Of a stretch of 64,000 nucleotides of DNA, positions 49,441-62,968 are shown in pieces; the first letter of the stretch is position 1, and every line of letters starts with the position of its first letter. The position numbers and the translations under genes are program-made. The notes under the pieces were generated by a model. It worked only from the letters and a program-made list of their open reading frames with translations. It did no database searches and was not told the origin of the DNA. This DNA is from Cucumis sativus (lineage: Eukaryota > Streptophyta > Magnoliopsida > Cucurbitales > Cucurbitaceae). Where the stretch lies: positions 39,604,732-39,668,731 of the forward strand of contig NC_026657.2 of NCBI RefSeq assembly GCF_000004075.3, read 5' to 3'.

Positions 49441-51959
49441 AATTTCTCTCTATATATAAAAGTATAAATATTTGTAATAAGTGTTACATAATTACTTAAA
49501 TTTTCCCTATTTAACACAATTTTTGGGATGCACATTATTATTTGACATACTACTTTGGGAAGAGGGTAATAGGTTGGGTTAGGTAGGCATGAAAATTGAT
49601 ATATACACTACACATATATTATACATTCATTAAGAAGACATTATGATATCAAATATATATATATATATATATTAATTATTAATTTTGTCACATTATAATA
49701 AAACTTTAAACTTGATTGACAAACCATTTAAACTAAGGTGGTGGTTGAGAATTGAGATATATATATACATAATTGTAAAATTATTATTTATAATTAATTT
49801 GCCGAAAACCCCTTCTTGTTTTTGTTTCTTTTGCAGTTCTAACCCGAAACTTGTTTTTATATGCGTTTTGTGGTGACGGTGCATCCAATTCGGCAGCCAA
49901 ATCCCCACGAGGGACGACACGTCGATGACGATACTACCCGTATTAAATAAATACATGATGCCACAACATCCCGTTTCTCTTTTCCCAACCCATCACTCCA
50001 CGTGTTAATCCCAATCACCTATCACTCTCCCTCCCTTTAATTTCATTACACATCTCATTTTCATTTTCTAACATATATATATATATATATATACTTACTT
50101 TTGTCTTGTATTTTTTAGTTAATTTGAAAGTGAACGAAGGGGTGTGAGTCGTTGTATAGTGAAAGTATTTTCTTTATGATTGAAATAATTAATTTGGAAG
50201 AGATTTATGAACCATCATAGTAATTGAGATTATATTTAAATAAAATGGTGATTATTTTGAAACGTATACCAATTTTATATATATGGCTTCATCCGTACAA
50301 AATAGTCAACAACACTTGAAAATAATATGAAGTATGGAACGGAGTAGAGTAGCGTATAAAAGGCCAAAATATCTCACATGTATCGTAAATTACCTTTCTC
50401 GTATTTATTATTTAATTGATTGTAAAAAAAAGATCTAAACTAAAATTAAAGATGGTGAAGAGTTTTTCTTGTGAAGTATGATGGAGAAAGCATGAGGGGT
50501 GCAATGAATGTGATAGGGAAAAAGGCTTTTGATGAAATTGAAATATGTCATTCTCAATATCACAAGAAATTGAATAGTCTTCAAACTCTTAATAAGTCTA
50601 TGTCAACTCCAACTACATTTCTCTAATTCCAACCTTCTCCTCCAATCAATTTTTTTTCTTCCTTTTAACCTATAGTTTATACTATATTAATTTGTTATAA
50701 TTATTAAATATGTGACTCTAATATTATTATTGATGTATATATTCATTTGCTTATTTGTTTTCGAACATATTTTCTATTAATTATTTCTTTAATTTAAAAA
50801 TGCATCACTCTAATTTTTAAATAATGTTCTAGTCTATATAAACAATATATACATTATGCAATTCCATAACAACTAATTAACTAATTAACTAATGAACTTC
50901 CTCCCATACATTTCAAGTCAATGCATCATCTCACACCTAATTGAGATCTTATGGTTTGATTTATTGTCTAAATGTTGTAGAGAGTTACATAATTATCGAA
51001 GTAATTTGATCTTTCAAGTCATAACGTACACAAATCTATAATTACCAAATCTAGAAAGACAACATAAATCCACACATATCATACATGCTAAAACGACAAA
51101 CTTATTAATCGCTCAATTGACCAAATAGTTCGCCTTACGATTTTGCGATTGATGTATATGTTTCAAAATTGTCGCTCATTCACACAAAATCTAACCCTCT
51201 ATCATTTCCTCCACAAAATATCTAACATAAATCAAATTGATCTATAGTCGAACTATCATACTCTATAATTAATAATCAATCTATTAGAAGAAGTCTAAAG
51301 AGGTTCTATCAACTATTTCTTAAACCCTCCTGTCAATAATAAATATCACACTTACATAGACAAAAAGAATATAAAACATTATAAAACATAGAGTAAAATA
51401 AAGTCAATACAATTTAGATTATTATTTGAGATTTCTTCTTCTTCTTCAATAATTTTCTTTTTGATATGTATTTAAGATCAACTCAAAGTTTACTTCTCTA
51501 TTAACAAATGAAACAAAGGTGGCACAAGACATTGTAAGGATTGGAGGATATATAAATCTTAATTAACCTAATGTTACTTAGTCAATGTAGATCCCATTTT
51601 AATAATATTTCAATAAAATTCTATACATTATTTAATTAACCTTATTAATTACAGAATAATCAGACAATTACCTTTTTGTTTTTTTTCCTCTTTGTCTAAA
51701 CTGCCCTTTTGTCATCCATGTAATTTACTTTTATTAAATTAATTATCTAAAGATTAGTGCAATTAATAATACCAAGCAGCCCTAAATTAATTAATTAATC
51801 AATGTGGTATATGAACACATGCCTAAATATAATAGTACTTTGTTATTAATTTCTTACAATTATATTATTTATAACCATATAGTTTTGAGAAAAAATAAGA
51901 GTTCTAATAATAATTCATTAAATTTGTTCCAAAGTTAATTAATTTAGAGTATGTGAGAG

Positions 51960-51963
<4 letters not shown>

Positions 51964-52016
<53 letters not shown>
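51964..52016. repeat. Long TA microsatellite
   Basis: About 26 TA units, the longest TA tract in the window. Confidence 0.95.
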
Positions 52017-52019
<3 letters not shown>

Positions 52020-52904
52020 TTCAGTCTTTATTTAATTTTCGTTAATCATTTAATTATGAGTTGGTTTTCATCATACCCATAAATAATTAGGGTATTAATT
52101 GGAGAGGACTGTCTAGTTGATCAATAATTTAAGTGCTTTTTCATAAATTATAAAAATAATGAAAAGATATTAATTAGGCCAGCACAATTTGGTTTGTTGT
52201 GTGTTTATAGATATAAGACTTTAAATTATAAAGTTCATTAATTTATTTTCTAACATTTGGCGCATGATGAGTGTACGTAATTAAATAGAATTAATATGAC
52301 AATTTGAGTTATATCAATTTAAACGTAACTATATATATATACACACGCGCACACGTTAGTTTTCGAAAAAGATTTTCTTGTTAATTGATATCGGAAATCT
52401 CCAATACCTATGGAGGTTGATGTGTATTAGAAAAATAAACAATAATAACAAAATATTATTATTAGGTCAATGAATATATTAGAGTAATATATTTTTCAAA
52501 AATAATAATTATTTTAATTGAAAAAGATTACGCAATATATATTCACTAATTTGATTCAATTATTATTAGGTCTCATGTCACAAGAGTAAGACATTTTTTT
52601 GTTTTCTATTTAAGGATCATATTATTATAAGATAAGAAAAAATAATAATAAAATGATTAGTGTGTACAAAAAGACCACTACGATTATTGTACTAATTGAT
52701 TCTAATTTTTTTAGAGAAAATTTGTACTTTTTAGCCTTTTTATATATATAGCAAAAACAAACACAAAAAAAATATTTATAAAATACAATAATTTTTAGAT
52801 TTATCATTGTCATTGGTAAAATCTGGTCTTAGTTTGCTAAAACAATTTGTGTTAGTTTTGTATTTTTTCTTTTCTTTTTTTGTTATTGTAGTGTTTTTTT
52901 TAAC

Positions 52905-53045
52905 GAAAATTGTAAAAAGTAAAAAATTTGACAAAATATCTATGATGTATAACAAAATTTTTAAATTCTTTCAATAATAAATATTGATAAACACTGATAT
53001 ACTTCTATCGGTGATATTAATAGACAACGAAAAAAATCTATCACG
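52905..53045. repeat. Copy of dispersed AT-rich repeat
   Basis: 'gatgtataacaaaattt' is followed by 'actgatatacttctatcggt' and 'gatattaatagac', the best-preserved internal part of the family in this window. Confidence 0.6.
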
Positions 53046-54603
53046 CATGAATGTTTTAATCTATTTTATTATTTTTAAAAATATCTACTTTTTATTACTA
53101 TTTATACTTTCTTTTCCTTATAATTTTTTAATTACAATTTTTCCATTTGTTAAAAATGCGAACACTCAATTTCACGGCCGAAGCCTAAAATCGAAAAATT
53201 ATTTTTACTTTTCTAATTTTCATAACTTATTTGATTTTTTTTTGAAAAAAATTACATTAAACGACAAAAACATTTAGAAAAAAAAAAAAAACAGCTTATG
53301 ACACCTATTTTTTGTATATTGCGAACATGATAAAATTAGTGATATCAGACATCTATGAAACAGTAATCATAGAGCTATCAGACGGTAATCATATGGTTAT
53401 CGACTTTTTAAATTTGTTGTTTTTGTAGTTTAAAAAATATAATAACATGAACCCTATTAGTATAAAAGATTTTTTTTTTTTTTTTTACTATTTTTACGAG
53501 ATACGTTTTTTATAACATTAATTATAAAAAAAAATTGATAACAAAACTTAAAATGTCTAGAATCTCTAGAATTCCTAAGAGTTAAAAGTAGTTTTTAATG
53601 GCTTAATTTTAAAAACACCTAAATTCTCCAAATGATTATAGAAGAAAGCTTAAGTAGAAAATTTCACAAATGAAGATGAAAATGTGCATATAGATATAAT
53701 AAATATTGTATTAATCTTGGAGATTTGGAGAATTTGTTTGTCCAATCACAGATTTTGTCAAAATTTGTGGGAGACAGTTAAAATATTTAAACGAAATGGA
53801 CATGCCACCTGTCATCAACCAAGTTGAATACGTGGAAACTATTTTTAAAAATATTAAATCTTAAAATTTTATATATATTTAAAAAGAAAAAAGAACCAAA
53901 GGCTTTAATTATTTTAAGCAGAGGGACTGATAAGTTTGCCTCAATAAAGTGAAACCAAATACAAAACAAAACCCAAGAGGGAAATCCAGTTGTAGATAAA
54001 AAAATAAAATAAAAGAAGAAGAAAATGTGAAATGATTGTAGTTTACTGTTTTTCTGTGTCCCATTTTTATCAATCTATTGAATTTAGAACTAATCTCTGT
54101 GTTCTTATTTCTTTCTATATATCCTTAATCACATTAAGTTAAATCCATCTCCATCACAAAAAAGTGCTAAATTTTAGAGCTTAGCTAAGTGTCGTCAGTC
54201 CAGTGTATATACATAATAAGACATTTGTGCTTTTACGCAAATGAAAAGTCAGTTTTGCAATTCTTGGCAAACTTCAACCCATCCAAAATTATAATATGTA
54301 TATACATTGGTTGCATATATATAATATATAATTGCTTTAACTGTTTGCATTGATAGATAAATTTAAGCAAAAAGGACCACAAAGCAGTTAAGTGCATTAA
54401 TGAAAAGAGATTTACACGAGATATTTCAACAAACACACTTCCAACCAAAGCCCAATTACTAACACATACAAAGAACAAATCTGTGGAACCACCCAGAAAC
54501 AAAAACGAATCAAAGCTTAGCTGAATCAAATCCCTCCCACCCTTAACATGTTTTTTGATTTACATTTACAGTGTAGATAAACCAAAAATTAATAAAATGA
54601 AAG

Positions 54604-55287
54604 TTAATAATCCCACGACAAATTACTATGATGATCATCATCACCAATTATTCCCAATTCATCGTTGATATTGTTGGTATGGTAGCCGTAATAATAATCT
54701 TCCATGGTTCGTAACCAAGGTGGTGGGTAGACCCATCCCTCGGTGGAGTCCATGAGAACGAATTCGTGATCGTCGTAGTTGGAAGAAGCGAGAGTAGGGA
54801 GTTTAACTATCTCGCTGAGTTCGTGGCCGTCCTCGTCGTCTTCAGGGGAAGAGGGAGATAAAGAAGTGGAAACAGATGAAGAGGAAGTAGAAGAGTAATG
54901 GAAGTTGAAGTCCATGTGGGCGGCTTTAGAAGCAGCGGCTTGAATGTCACGAGGGGCGAAGGAGACAGGACGAGGAAGAGAGTGAGCGAGTTCAGGGAAG
55001 TTAAGAATGGCGGAGTTACCTTTAATGGACAAAGCGGCAACGTCGTGGGCTCTAGCGGCCATTTCAGGGGTAGGGAAAGTACCGAGCCAAATGCGGGATT
55101 TCTTGCGTGGCTCACGGATTTCCGAGACCCATTTGCCCCAAGCTCGCATTCTGACGCCGCGGTAGATTGAATCGGATGGTCGAACGCGCTTGTTGTTGTT
55201 GGTGGTGGTGGTGGAGGAAGGGGGGTTGGGTTGGGTGTGGTTATTGTTAGTAGAAGAAATTTGAGATTGGTGATTAGTTGGTGACAT
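54604..55287 (-). CDS. DREB-type AP2/ERF transcription factor
   Basis: Single exon, 227 residues, start MSPTNHQS, stop at 54604. A Thr/Asn-rich N-terminus and a basic KRVRP patch precede one AP2 domain (about 42-99: [41 protein letters not shown]). WVSEIREP with the LPRP motif directly after the domain fits DREB subfamily A-4 (TINY/ERF034-ERF039 group). The C-terminus is acidic with Ser repeats, [11 protein letters not shown], an aromatic-acid motif [12 protein letters not shown] and LSWDY, the usual activation region. The family binds DRE/CRT sites in the nucleus under cold, drought or growth signals. A TATA-like TTTATATTATAAA lies at 55385-55373. The exact orthologue is not decided. Confidence 0.94.
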   Translation of the reverse strand: MSPTNHQSQISSTNNNHTQPNPPSSTTTTNNNKRVRPSDSIYRGVRMRAWGKWVSEIREPRKKSRIWLGTFPTPEMAARAHDVAALSIKGNSAILNFPELAHSLPRPVSFAPRDIQAAASKAAHMDFNFHYSSTSSSSVSTSLSPSSPEDDEDGHELSEIVKLPTLASSNYDDHEFVLMDSTEGWVYPPPWLRTMEDYYYGYHTNNINDELGIIGDDDHHSNLSWDY

Positions 55288-58200
55288 TATTATTGTTATT
55301 ATGTAAGAGAAGAGAGGAAATGAAAGAAAGAGATTTTAGAGTTTGGGAAAAAAATGAGACATAGAGAGAGTGTTTATAATATAAAGTTTTGAAAATTTAA
55401 AGAGAGAGAGAGGCCCACGAGAGAAATGGGTGTTTCGGCTATTTCTTCCTTCCTCTATAGGGTCTCACTAGAGGGTGGCAGTGGTCCCTTTCCACCTTCC
55501 CATTTTAAAATACTTCCAAAATATTTTTCTAAAAAAATTTAGTTTATACCGTCTCACAATTTAAAATTTTATAAATATTTTAGTTCATTTTACTATATGT
55601 TAGTAAAGTACACCAATTGAATATATATAAAAAAAATTATTTTATTCTCGTCACGTCAGTTTACTCGATTGGAAGGGCAGCGACACACGTGTAGATATAG
55701 GAAAACTCTTTTTTTTTTTTCTTATATATTCTCCTCTTTCAAAAGTAAAGGATAAATTTAACGATGTTTCTTAGCAGTGTGAGAATGTTATCTTAAAATA
55801 AAATAATATTATATTTTTGCTTTCTAAGTGAAATTGTATACATCCAAATTTAGGATTGTAACGACTTATACAAATCTTTTCAACTCTAAATCAAGCTAAA
55901 CAATGTAAACAATAGCCTTCTTCAACTAAGACATCACCATATAGAAAATGTGTAATTTTAGTTAATTTTTCTTATTATTCTACGTAACCAAATATGGTAA
56001 AGAATTTTAAACTAATGTTATTACTTAGTAAAAGAAAAAAATCTTAATTAATAAAAATGCTAGCTAGTAAGACCTAAATATAAGTTGTATGATTAACATA
56101 TAGTCCCATAAATAATAATGCCAAAAGTATAGGGACTTTCTTTTTGTAGGCAGTAACAACAAATTAAATAGGTCCAACTTTGTCTCTATTGTACTTGTTA
56201 CGTACATTATAACTACTTATACTCATTATTTTATAATCTCCCTCCATCACCTTAATTAATTTTTTCCTCAACAATATTTAAACAACATAATAAGAAAGTG
56301 AGCTTCAATTAATTAATTTTTCAAAACCTAATTTTTAACATATGTTCTATGACTCTTATACTTAAACGAAATTGACTTAATTTTAGTAAGAAACAAGAAA
56401 ATAAATTGATATCGAACAAATAGATTTAAATAATTGAAACACACTCCAAGACAAATTCAGTGTAAATGTAAGATTTGAAAGAATTCGTAATGATATATAT
56501 ATATATATATTTGCATATACACATACCCACGTTTTGGTTGTCTATTGCTACACATCATCATACTAAATGGGCCCTCTTCGTTCTCCTCCATTCATCCAAC
56601 ACCCCATCTCTAAATTGGGCCTTCACTTCAGGCCCATGTTCTTCGTTATGCAAATCCTTTGCTAATACTTTAGAAGAAGGTTTCATCGTTTAACTTTAGA
56701 TTATTTTAAATAGGTTATTGAAAATATTTACAAATTTCGGTTTCATTATTCTTTTCAAATCAATTTAAATTGATTTTATATTTTCCCAAACACTATTATA
56801 TTATTTGAACAAAAAATGATTAATGATTCTATCTTATTATTTCTAGATAACATCAATTTATAGATATCTTATTTATTTTATGTTTTAAAATACTACGGTA
56901 TTTTATTAATATTAACTACAAAACATGCATATGGGCTCAAACCCTAGACGTAACTCATCCATTTACTTAGATATATAATATTTTACCATTCATATTATAA
57001 TAATATGTTACATATTTAGTTAGGCTCTAAGCTATTGTTCTAATAAGTTGGAAAATAATTCAGATTAACAAAAATAATACTTAAAATACTTATCTAATAA
57101 AAGAAAAGAAAGGAGTCGTAAAGTAAAGAAAAAAACTCAATTAGGACTATTAGGGTTTGTGAATTTTATCGAAACTAACTTAGGCCTCTTCCGTTTAGGG
57201 AAATTTGTAGGGAAGAAAGCATATTGTTTTTGTAATGAATTAGAGAAAAGCAATCGTGGTTGTTGATTAATTGCTATGAGAAAGCATATTCCATGATGTA
57301 ACAAAAAGATTAATTTATATGGGAATTTAGATAGAGATGAGAGATGCAGCCAAAAATGGCATATTTGGTTCATCTCTACTATTTGGTGCCCTTTTTAATT
57401 AGGTGATGTAATTAATTATATTATACTTTGTTTCTATATTTAGTATTTTTATCTATTTTTTTTGTACTCTTATCACCTTCTAATTCCCTCCACCATATAA
57501 TTCTCTTATTATTCATTATTTTTTATTTCACTTCTTCAATCACCATATGCTTTAAATTAATTCTACAAATATTCATTGGATACCATAGGTTAATAAATTA
57601 TGTATTTTTAGGATGTCACATCATCATTTCCAATGTTTTCTTACTACATATAAAAGAGTAATAATTAATTCAAATTTTTAGTGTTCTTTTTATAAAAAAA
57701 GTTGTTTTTTAAATTAATGGAAAATTGAAAATGGGAAAAAAGTATTACTTAATAGATGTGATTTTTGTTTTTAATAAACAAAAATTTTAGAACATTTCTC
57801 AACTTACATGATTTTCCACCATTTTTTTTTTTATCAATTTATCAATTTTCTTATTTTAAACGTTTGGTTTCAATTAAGTTCTCCAATCACGCCTTTAACA
57901 TAAATACTTAATAAGAGAAGAAGAAGAAATTATAACCCTTATATAAGCTTTGATTGTTTTCTTTTTAAACAAAAAAATTATAGCCCAAATTTGGTAACCA
58001 TTTCATTTGTTTTCTATATATATATATATATATTGATTTAAATTGTATATACATTTTAGTAATGAAAAAAATAAAATCCAATTTGCTCTCTATCATATTA
58101 TTATTTAGAAGAATAATATTGTTGAGACTCCCACTTGAATCTGTCTCCTCAAGATTCTCATCCCACTAACAACCAAAAATTAGCATATTTTTCTTAAGTA

Positions 58201-58454
58201 CTATCAAAACCTAGTTGTGATTAATTAATCTACTAATTTCTTTTTCAAACACCAATATTCTTCTAATTACCCCTTTAAAAATATACTATTTAAGCTAAAA
58301 AAAAGAAATTAAGTAAACAAACATTACATATAAAAACAAATACTTATAATAATTAGAAGCATCATTAGTTTTGGAACTATATAGTTTTTACTTTAATTAA
58401 GGAAAGTTTAATAATGTAGATTAATTATATCTTAATATGATAACATTGGAGCAG
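55288..58454. other. Intergenic DNA between ERF and dioxygenase genes
   Basis: No gene recognised. It is AT-rich, with a GGCCCA/TGGGCC cluster at about 56567-56635 (three words) and a short TA run near 58015-58033. Several T-rich ORFs are compositional. Confidence 0.5.
55373..55385 (-). promoter_or_regulatory. TATA-like element of the ERF gene
   Basis: Minus strand TTTATATTATAAA lies about 86 bases upstream of the ERF ATG, a suitable distance for a short leader. Confidence 0.4.
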
Positions 58455-58481
58455 ACGACGTCGTTTAGTTTTGGTATAAAT
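58455..58481 (+). promoter_or_regulatory. Dioxygenase core promoter: ACGACGTCGT and TATAAAT
   Basis: The palindrome ACGACGTCGT (58455-58464) stands ten bases before TATAAAT (58475-58481). This would start transcription near 58505-58515, leaving a leader of about 50 bases before the ATG at 58563. The positions are seen; use as a promoter is inferred. Confidence 0.45.
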
Positions 58482-58562
58482 TTGTGAAAACCAAACCAAT
58501 TTGCCGGCAGAAACATAAAAGAGACCCAGAAAGAAAAACAAAAAAAGGGTTAATTAAGGATA

Positions 58563-61500
58563 ATGGTGATGATGAAGATGATTATTCTTCCAAACTGTTC
58601 TCTTAATCAGAAGCCTTCTATTCATCCACCTTCAAAATTACATCATCTCTCTTCTTCAAATTTGGTGGAATTAAATCGTTATGATTCAAAGAAAGTTAGA
58701 GTTCAGTGTCGTCCACGACTAAATTTGAAATTTATAAGTAACTTAGAAACTAATATTGTGTTTTTTTTCTTTCTTTTGTTGGTGTTGACAGTCAATAATA
58801 ATCCCAACGGAGAAGAAGGTGAAGAAAACTGGGGAGATTATTCCATTGAAAGTTGATGTTTTTAAAAAACTGAAAACAACATGGATGAAAGTGTTGGATG
58901 GGTTTGTTGATTCAGTTTTTGAATTCTCTGATCAAACTCTTCACCCAAATCAGGTATTCTATTATCTAATTAGTTATTATATCCATAATATATTTTACAC
59001 TTTCATTTCCTTTTTATGTTTTAATTTTCTTTTTAGGTTTGATTTCTTCTTAAAGTTTTAAAATTCTGGATTTTTTTATTAAGACAAAAACAAAAGAACA
59101 AAAATCCATTAATTTTGTCATAAAGGAAAATATTTTGTTTACTTTCTAATTTTTCTGTTAATTTCTTTATTTTTATGTTTGGAGTTTCATATTTCTTTTA
59201 ATTTAATTTTTCCTAGAAATTGTATTAGATGAGAAAAAAAAATCCTTTTAAAAAAATGGTTCATAACACTTTTTATTTTTGCGTATTTCAAATTTGACAA
59301 TATAACTATTAAAGTAATGGATAGTAATTTAAACGATAATCTACTTTTAAATTTATCAACGTGTGTTATATTATTATAATTTTTTTTTGTTATTTTTGTA
59401 AACTTTCCATTTTTTTATTATGTTTCCAAATTTTCACTTAAAACTAACCTAAGGTCTATTAATTAATTTGAAATAATTGTAAAATAAAATTGAAATTTAA
59501 TTTTAATAGTGACTAAAACTATTAAAATTTAATTAATTAATTATCATTATTTTAATTAGTTTAAATTAGTTAGTGTACATTAATACTAAAATTTAAGTAA
59601 GAAAAATGAAGTTAAAATTGTAAATTACTATGGAGTTTGCAACAATAGCGAAAAGAAAAAAATAATGCTACCTTTTCAAAATTACAAAAGTACTATTTAC
59701 CAAATTTGATATAAAAAAGTGTTATGAACAGTTGTTTTCTAATTTTTTTTTTGTTTTTGTAAATTTTAATTACTTTGAATAATCCAAATTAATATTAGAA
59801 TTAATGATATGAACAGAGCAACTTTGCACCGGTGGAAGAGATGGGATCGGCGGTTACCGTCACCGACATCGAAGGAACCCTTCCCCAAGACTTTCCCCAT
59901 GGAGTCTACATAAGAAATGGTCCATAAATTCTTCATTATTCCTCCATTATCCATCCATTTTTAATAATCAAGTAGAAAGAGTACTCCCATACATTTCGTT
60001 TGTTATATATATATTCACGTTGTTGTTATATTTACAACTGAGTGAGTGAGTGGGTGGTGGTGCATGCAGGAGGAAATCCATTGTTTGGAGGACTGAAATG
60101 GGTGAAATCGATATTTGGAAAATCCAGTTTTATTTGGGTGGAAGGAGAAGGAATGCTTCATGCTTTGTATTTCAAGAAGGCCAACAATAATGGGAAATCA
60201 TGGGAAGTATTGTACAACAACAGATTTGTTGAAACTGATAGTTTCAATTTTGAAAAACATGAGAAAAAACGACCTTGCTTTCTTCCAACAGTGGAAGGCG
60301 ATTCGGTTGCTCTTCTCTTTGCCTTTTTACTCAACTGGGTGAGTATATATACATATATATATATATATAGATATAATGAAGTAACAGATTAATATATATT
60401 TAAAAGGGACGACGTTATTTATGCATTTAATTTTGCAGGTTAGATTTGGGAAATTCAGCAAAGACATTAGCAATACAAATGTATTTGAGCACTCAGGTAA
60501 ACTTTACTCAATTGCTGAAAATCATTTGCCACACCAAATAGATATCAACACTCTCCATACTTTGGGGAGTTGGGATCTCAATGCATCTGCTTGGAACAAT
60601 CGCCCATTTACGAGTCATCCCAAGGTGGGTCTCGATTGATTGATTGATTGATTTAAGCAAATGTGTTCCAAACATGCATATGAAGAAATTATATACTTAG
60701 TTATGGTGTTTTGGAAGGATAGAAAGCACCGGAAACAGGAGAGCTGGTGATGATGGGCGTCACTTCAACCAAACCCTTCATGGAAGTTGGAATTATTTCT
60801 GGTACAGTTTGTTTGTTTCTTTTTATTTTTTTGATATAACTATGCTATACATATGTAAATTTTTTAAATTATAAAGTTAGCCCAAATTGAGTATTCTATT
60901 AATTAGATTAAGGATATTTTATTTATGTTTCTTGATTGATATCTTTTATTTCATTTCATCTACAGAAGATGGAAAACGAATGGTTCATAAAGTGGATGTC
61001 AAACTCGGTAGAAGTTGTCTTAGCCATGAAATCGGTGTCACAAAAAGGTAAAGATCAATCGATAATTTAAGAGGCCGTTAGAGCTTATTAGTAGGTGGTT
61101 TGGAAGCTTATAAGTTTAATTAGTAATAATTTTTACTTGTTGAATCTTCTTACTACCTCTAAAAGCTTAATTATTGCATGTTTAAAATTAGAGATTTTAA
61201 CTTTAATTAACCCAATATTTTAGGCTTCTTTAGGATATTTTTTAAAAATTAAGTTCAAACTATACTTTTACTCAAACTTTTATAAAAAAAATGGGTTAAT
61301 AATTGGATTAATGAATGGTTTGGAGTTGAAATGCAGGTACAACGTGATATTGGATTACGCACTAACCATGGACTTCGACAGACTTATTAGAGGCGGACAG
61401 TACGTGTTATTTTTACAAATCATTTTAAATAACAAAACTTCTAAAATATATAGTAAAATATCACAATTTATTTGTGATATATATTACAACAAACAATTAA

Positions 61501-62968
61501 GATAGATTATTATCCATATGAATATAAAACAGTCTATTGTATCATATTTTGTTATATTTAAAAATAACGTAGAGAAATAATTGTTAGCAGATTCTTAAAA
61601 TACGACAAGAAAGGATACACGAGAATAGGAGTAATGCCTCGTTATGGAGACAGCGATTCCATTAAATGGTTTAATGTGAAACCCAATTGCTGCATGCATC
61701 TTTTCAACTGCTTCGAACTCAACCAGCATGAGGTAGGTTTAATTTTGGTGTATTGTGATCTATAACAATATATATATATATAGCAGAAGGGTTTTGTTGT
61801 TTAATCAGAATGGTTTGTGAGTTAATAATGTTGATTAATTTCACAGGTTGTGGTGTGGGGATGTAGAGCAAGTGATTCAGTACTACCTGGACCTGAGAAA
61901 GGATTAAACAAATTTGATTGGTTCTCTCAAAGATTTAACGATCAAAAGAAGACTGTTGTTAATGAGGATGAGGATGAGGATAACAATGGTGGTTCTTTGC
62001 TTCCTGTTGCTTATCAATGGAGGCTCAACCTCAGAACAGGAGAGGTCAAAGAGAAATGTCTCATTCATCAATCAATCTTCATGGATTTCCCCTTCATTAA
62101 CTTACGTTTCACTGGTCTTCCTAACAAATTTGGTTATGCTCAACTTCTCCACTCCTCTGCTAGTTCTAATTCAGGTATTTTTAAACACAATCCCAGTTAG
62201 TCTTAGGGTTGTTTTCAAATACATCAAAACGAATATAGATTACGATATTTTTGTAAATATTTTTAGAAGATTTGTTTTTTCTAATCTTACATTGTCGTTG
62301 AATTTAATTAGGGATGTTCAAATTTGGAGGCTTGGCCAAGTTGCACTTTCAACTGCGAACGAGTAACGATGAATTTTCATTGGTAATTTTTTCGTTTTTA
62401 TTTATCTAATTAATTAAACCATTTTCAATTTTATTTTGAGATGTAACTCTATCTTATCAAACATGTTCAATTCATTTTGATTTTTTCTTTGCGGGCAAAT
62501 TATAAAAACTATTTTTGATATAACAACTTGTAATCGAACATTTAGGTTAAAGTTTAATGAATTGTTTTTTTAAAATATATATAAGAGTAAGAAAATGGGG
62601 ATGCAGGATGAGGAGATAAAAGTGGAAAGGCATATGTTAGAGGAGAACTCATATTGCAGTGGAGCTTCATTTGTTCCTAGAGAAAATGGAGAGGAAGAAG
62701 ATGATGGTTGGATAATTGCTCATGTTCACAATGAGATTACTAATACTTCTCAGGTTAATTAATTATATATTCCATTCCATTCATTATAATCTTTTAATTA
62801 TCTCACTAATCATATATATTATATATTCTTTAATTAGTTTAATTTAATCAGCAGGTATACATAATAGATGCAAGAAAATTCAGTGAGGAGCCAATTGCAA
62901 AAATCACACTTCCACAAAGAGTTCCTTATGGATACCATGGTGCTTTCATCCCCCATCAATTTGAATAA
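58563..62968 (+). CDS. CCD1-like carotenoid cleavage dioxygenase
   Basis: Thirteen exons: 58563-58700 (donor uncertain, 58694 possible), 58792-58953, 59817-59919, 60070-60338, 60439-60624, 60723-60801, 60966-61047, 61337-61399, 61591-61732, 61847-62174, 62312-62382, 62607-62753, 62855-62968. The model gives 627 residues (625 with the other donor). The four iron-binding histidines of the family are present: FTSH284P, LSH333E, CMH397LF and YGYH618G. Other family blocks include VEGEGMLHALYF, IGVMPRYGDSDSIKWF and EDDGWIIAHVHNE. It matches the group annotated as carotenoid 9,10(9',10')-cleavage dioxygenase 1-like, which cut C40 or shorter carotenoids to ionone-type volatiles; its true substrate is unknown. 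Oddities: NGGNP at 134-138 where the family has NGPNP, an acidic insert (NEDEDEDNNGG) in exon 10, and the unresolved first junction. Only exon 1 is poorly supported. Confidence 0.87.
60346..60369. repeat. TA run in dioxygenase intron 4
   Basis: A short TA microsatellite directly after the donor of a 100-bp intron. Confidence 0.8.
61430..61570. repeat. Dispersed AT repeat in dioxygenase intron 8
   Basis: 'aaaatatatagtaaaatatc' and 'gtctattgtatcatattttg' lie inside the 191-bp intron, so most of this intron may be a repeat insertion. Confidence 0.45.

Larger units (their letters stand above)
44341..54603. other. Ten-kilobase gene desert
   Basis: After the PTH2 promoter, no gene is recognisable for about 10 kb. 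It contains at least four copies of the dispersed AT repeat, a retroelement-like stretch at about 48.6-49.15 kb, a long TA microsatellite near 52 kb, and a TGGGCC pair near 46140-46160. Short ORFs here are AT-rich or built on TATA runs. Confidence 0.6.
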
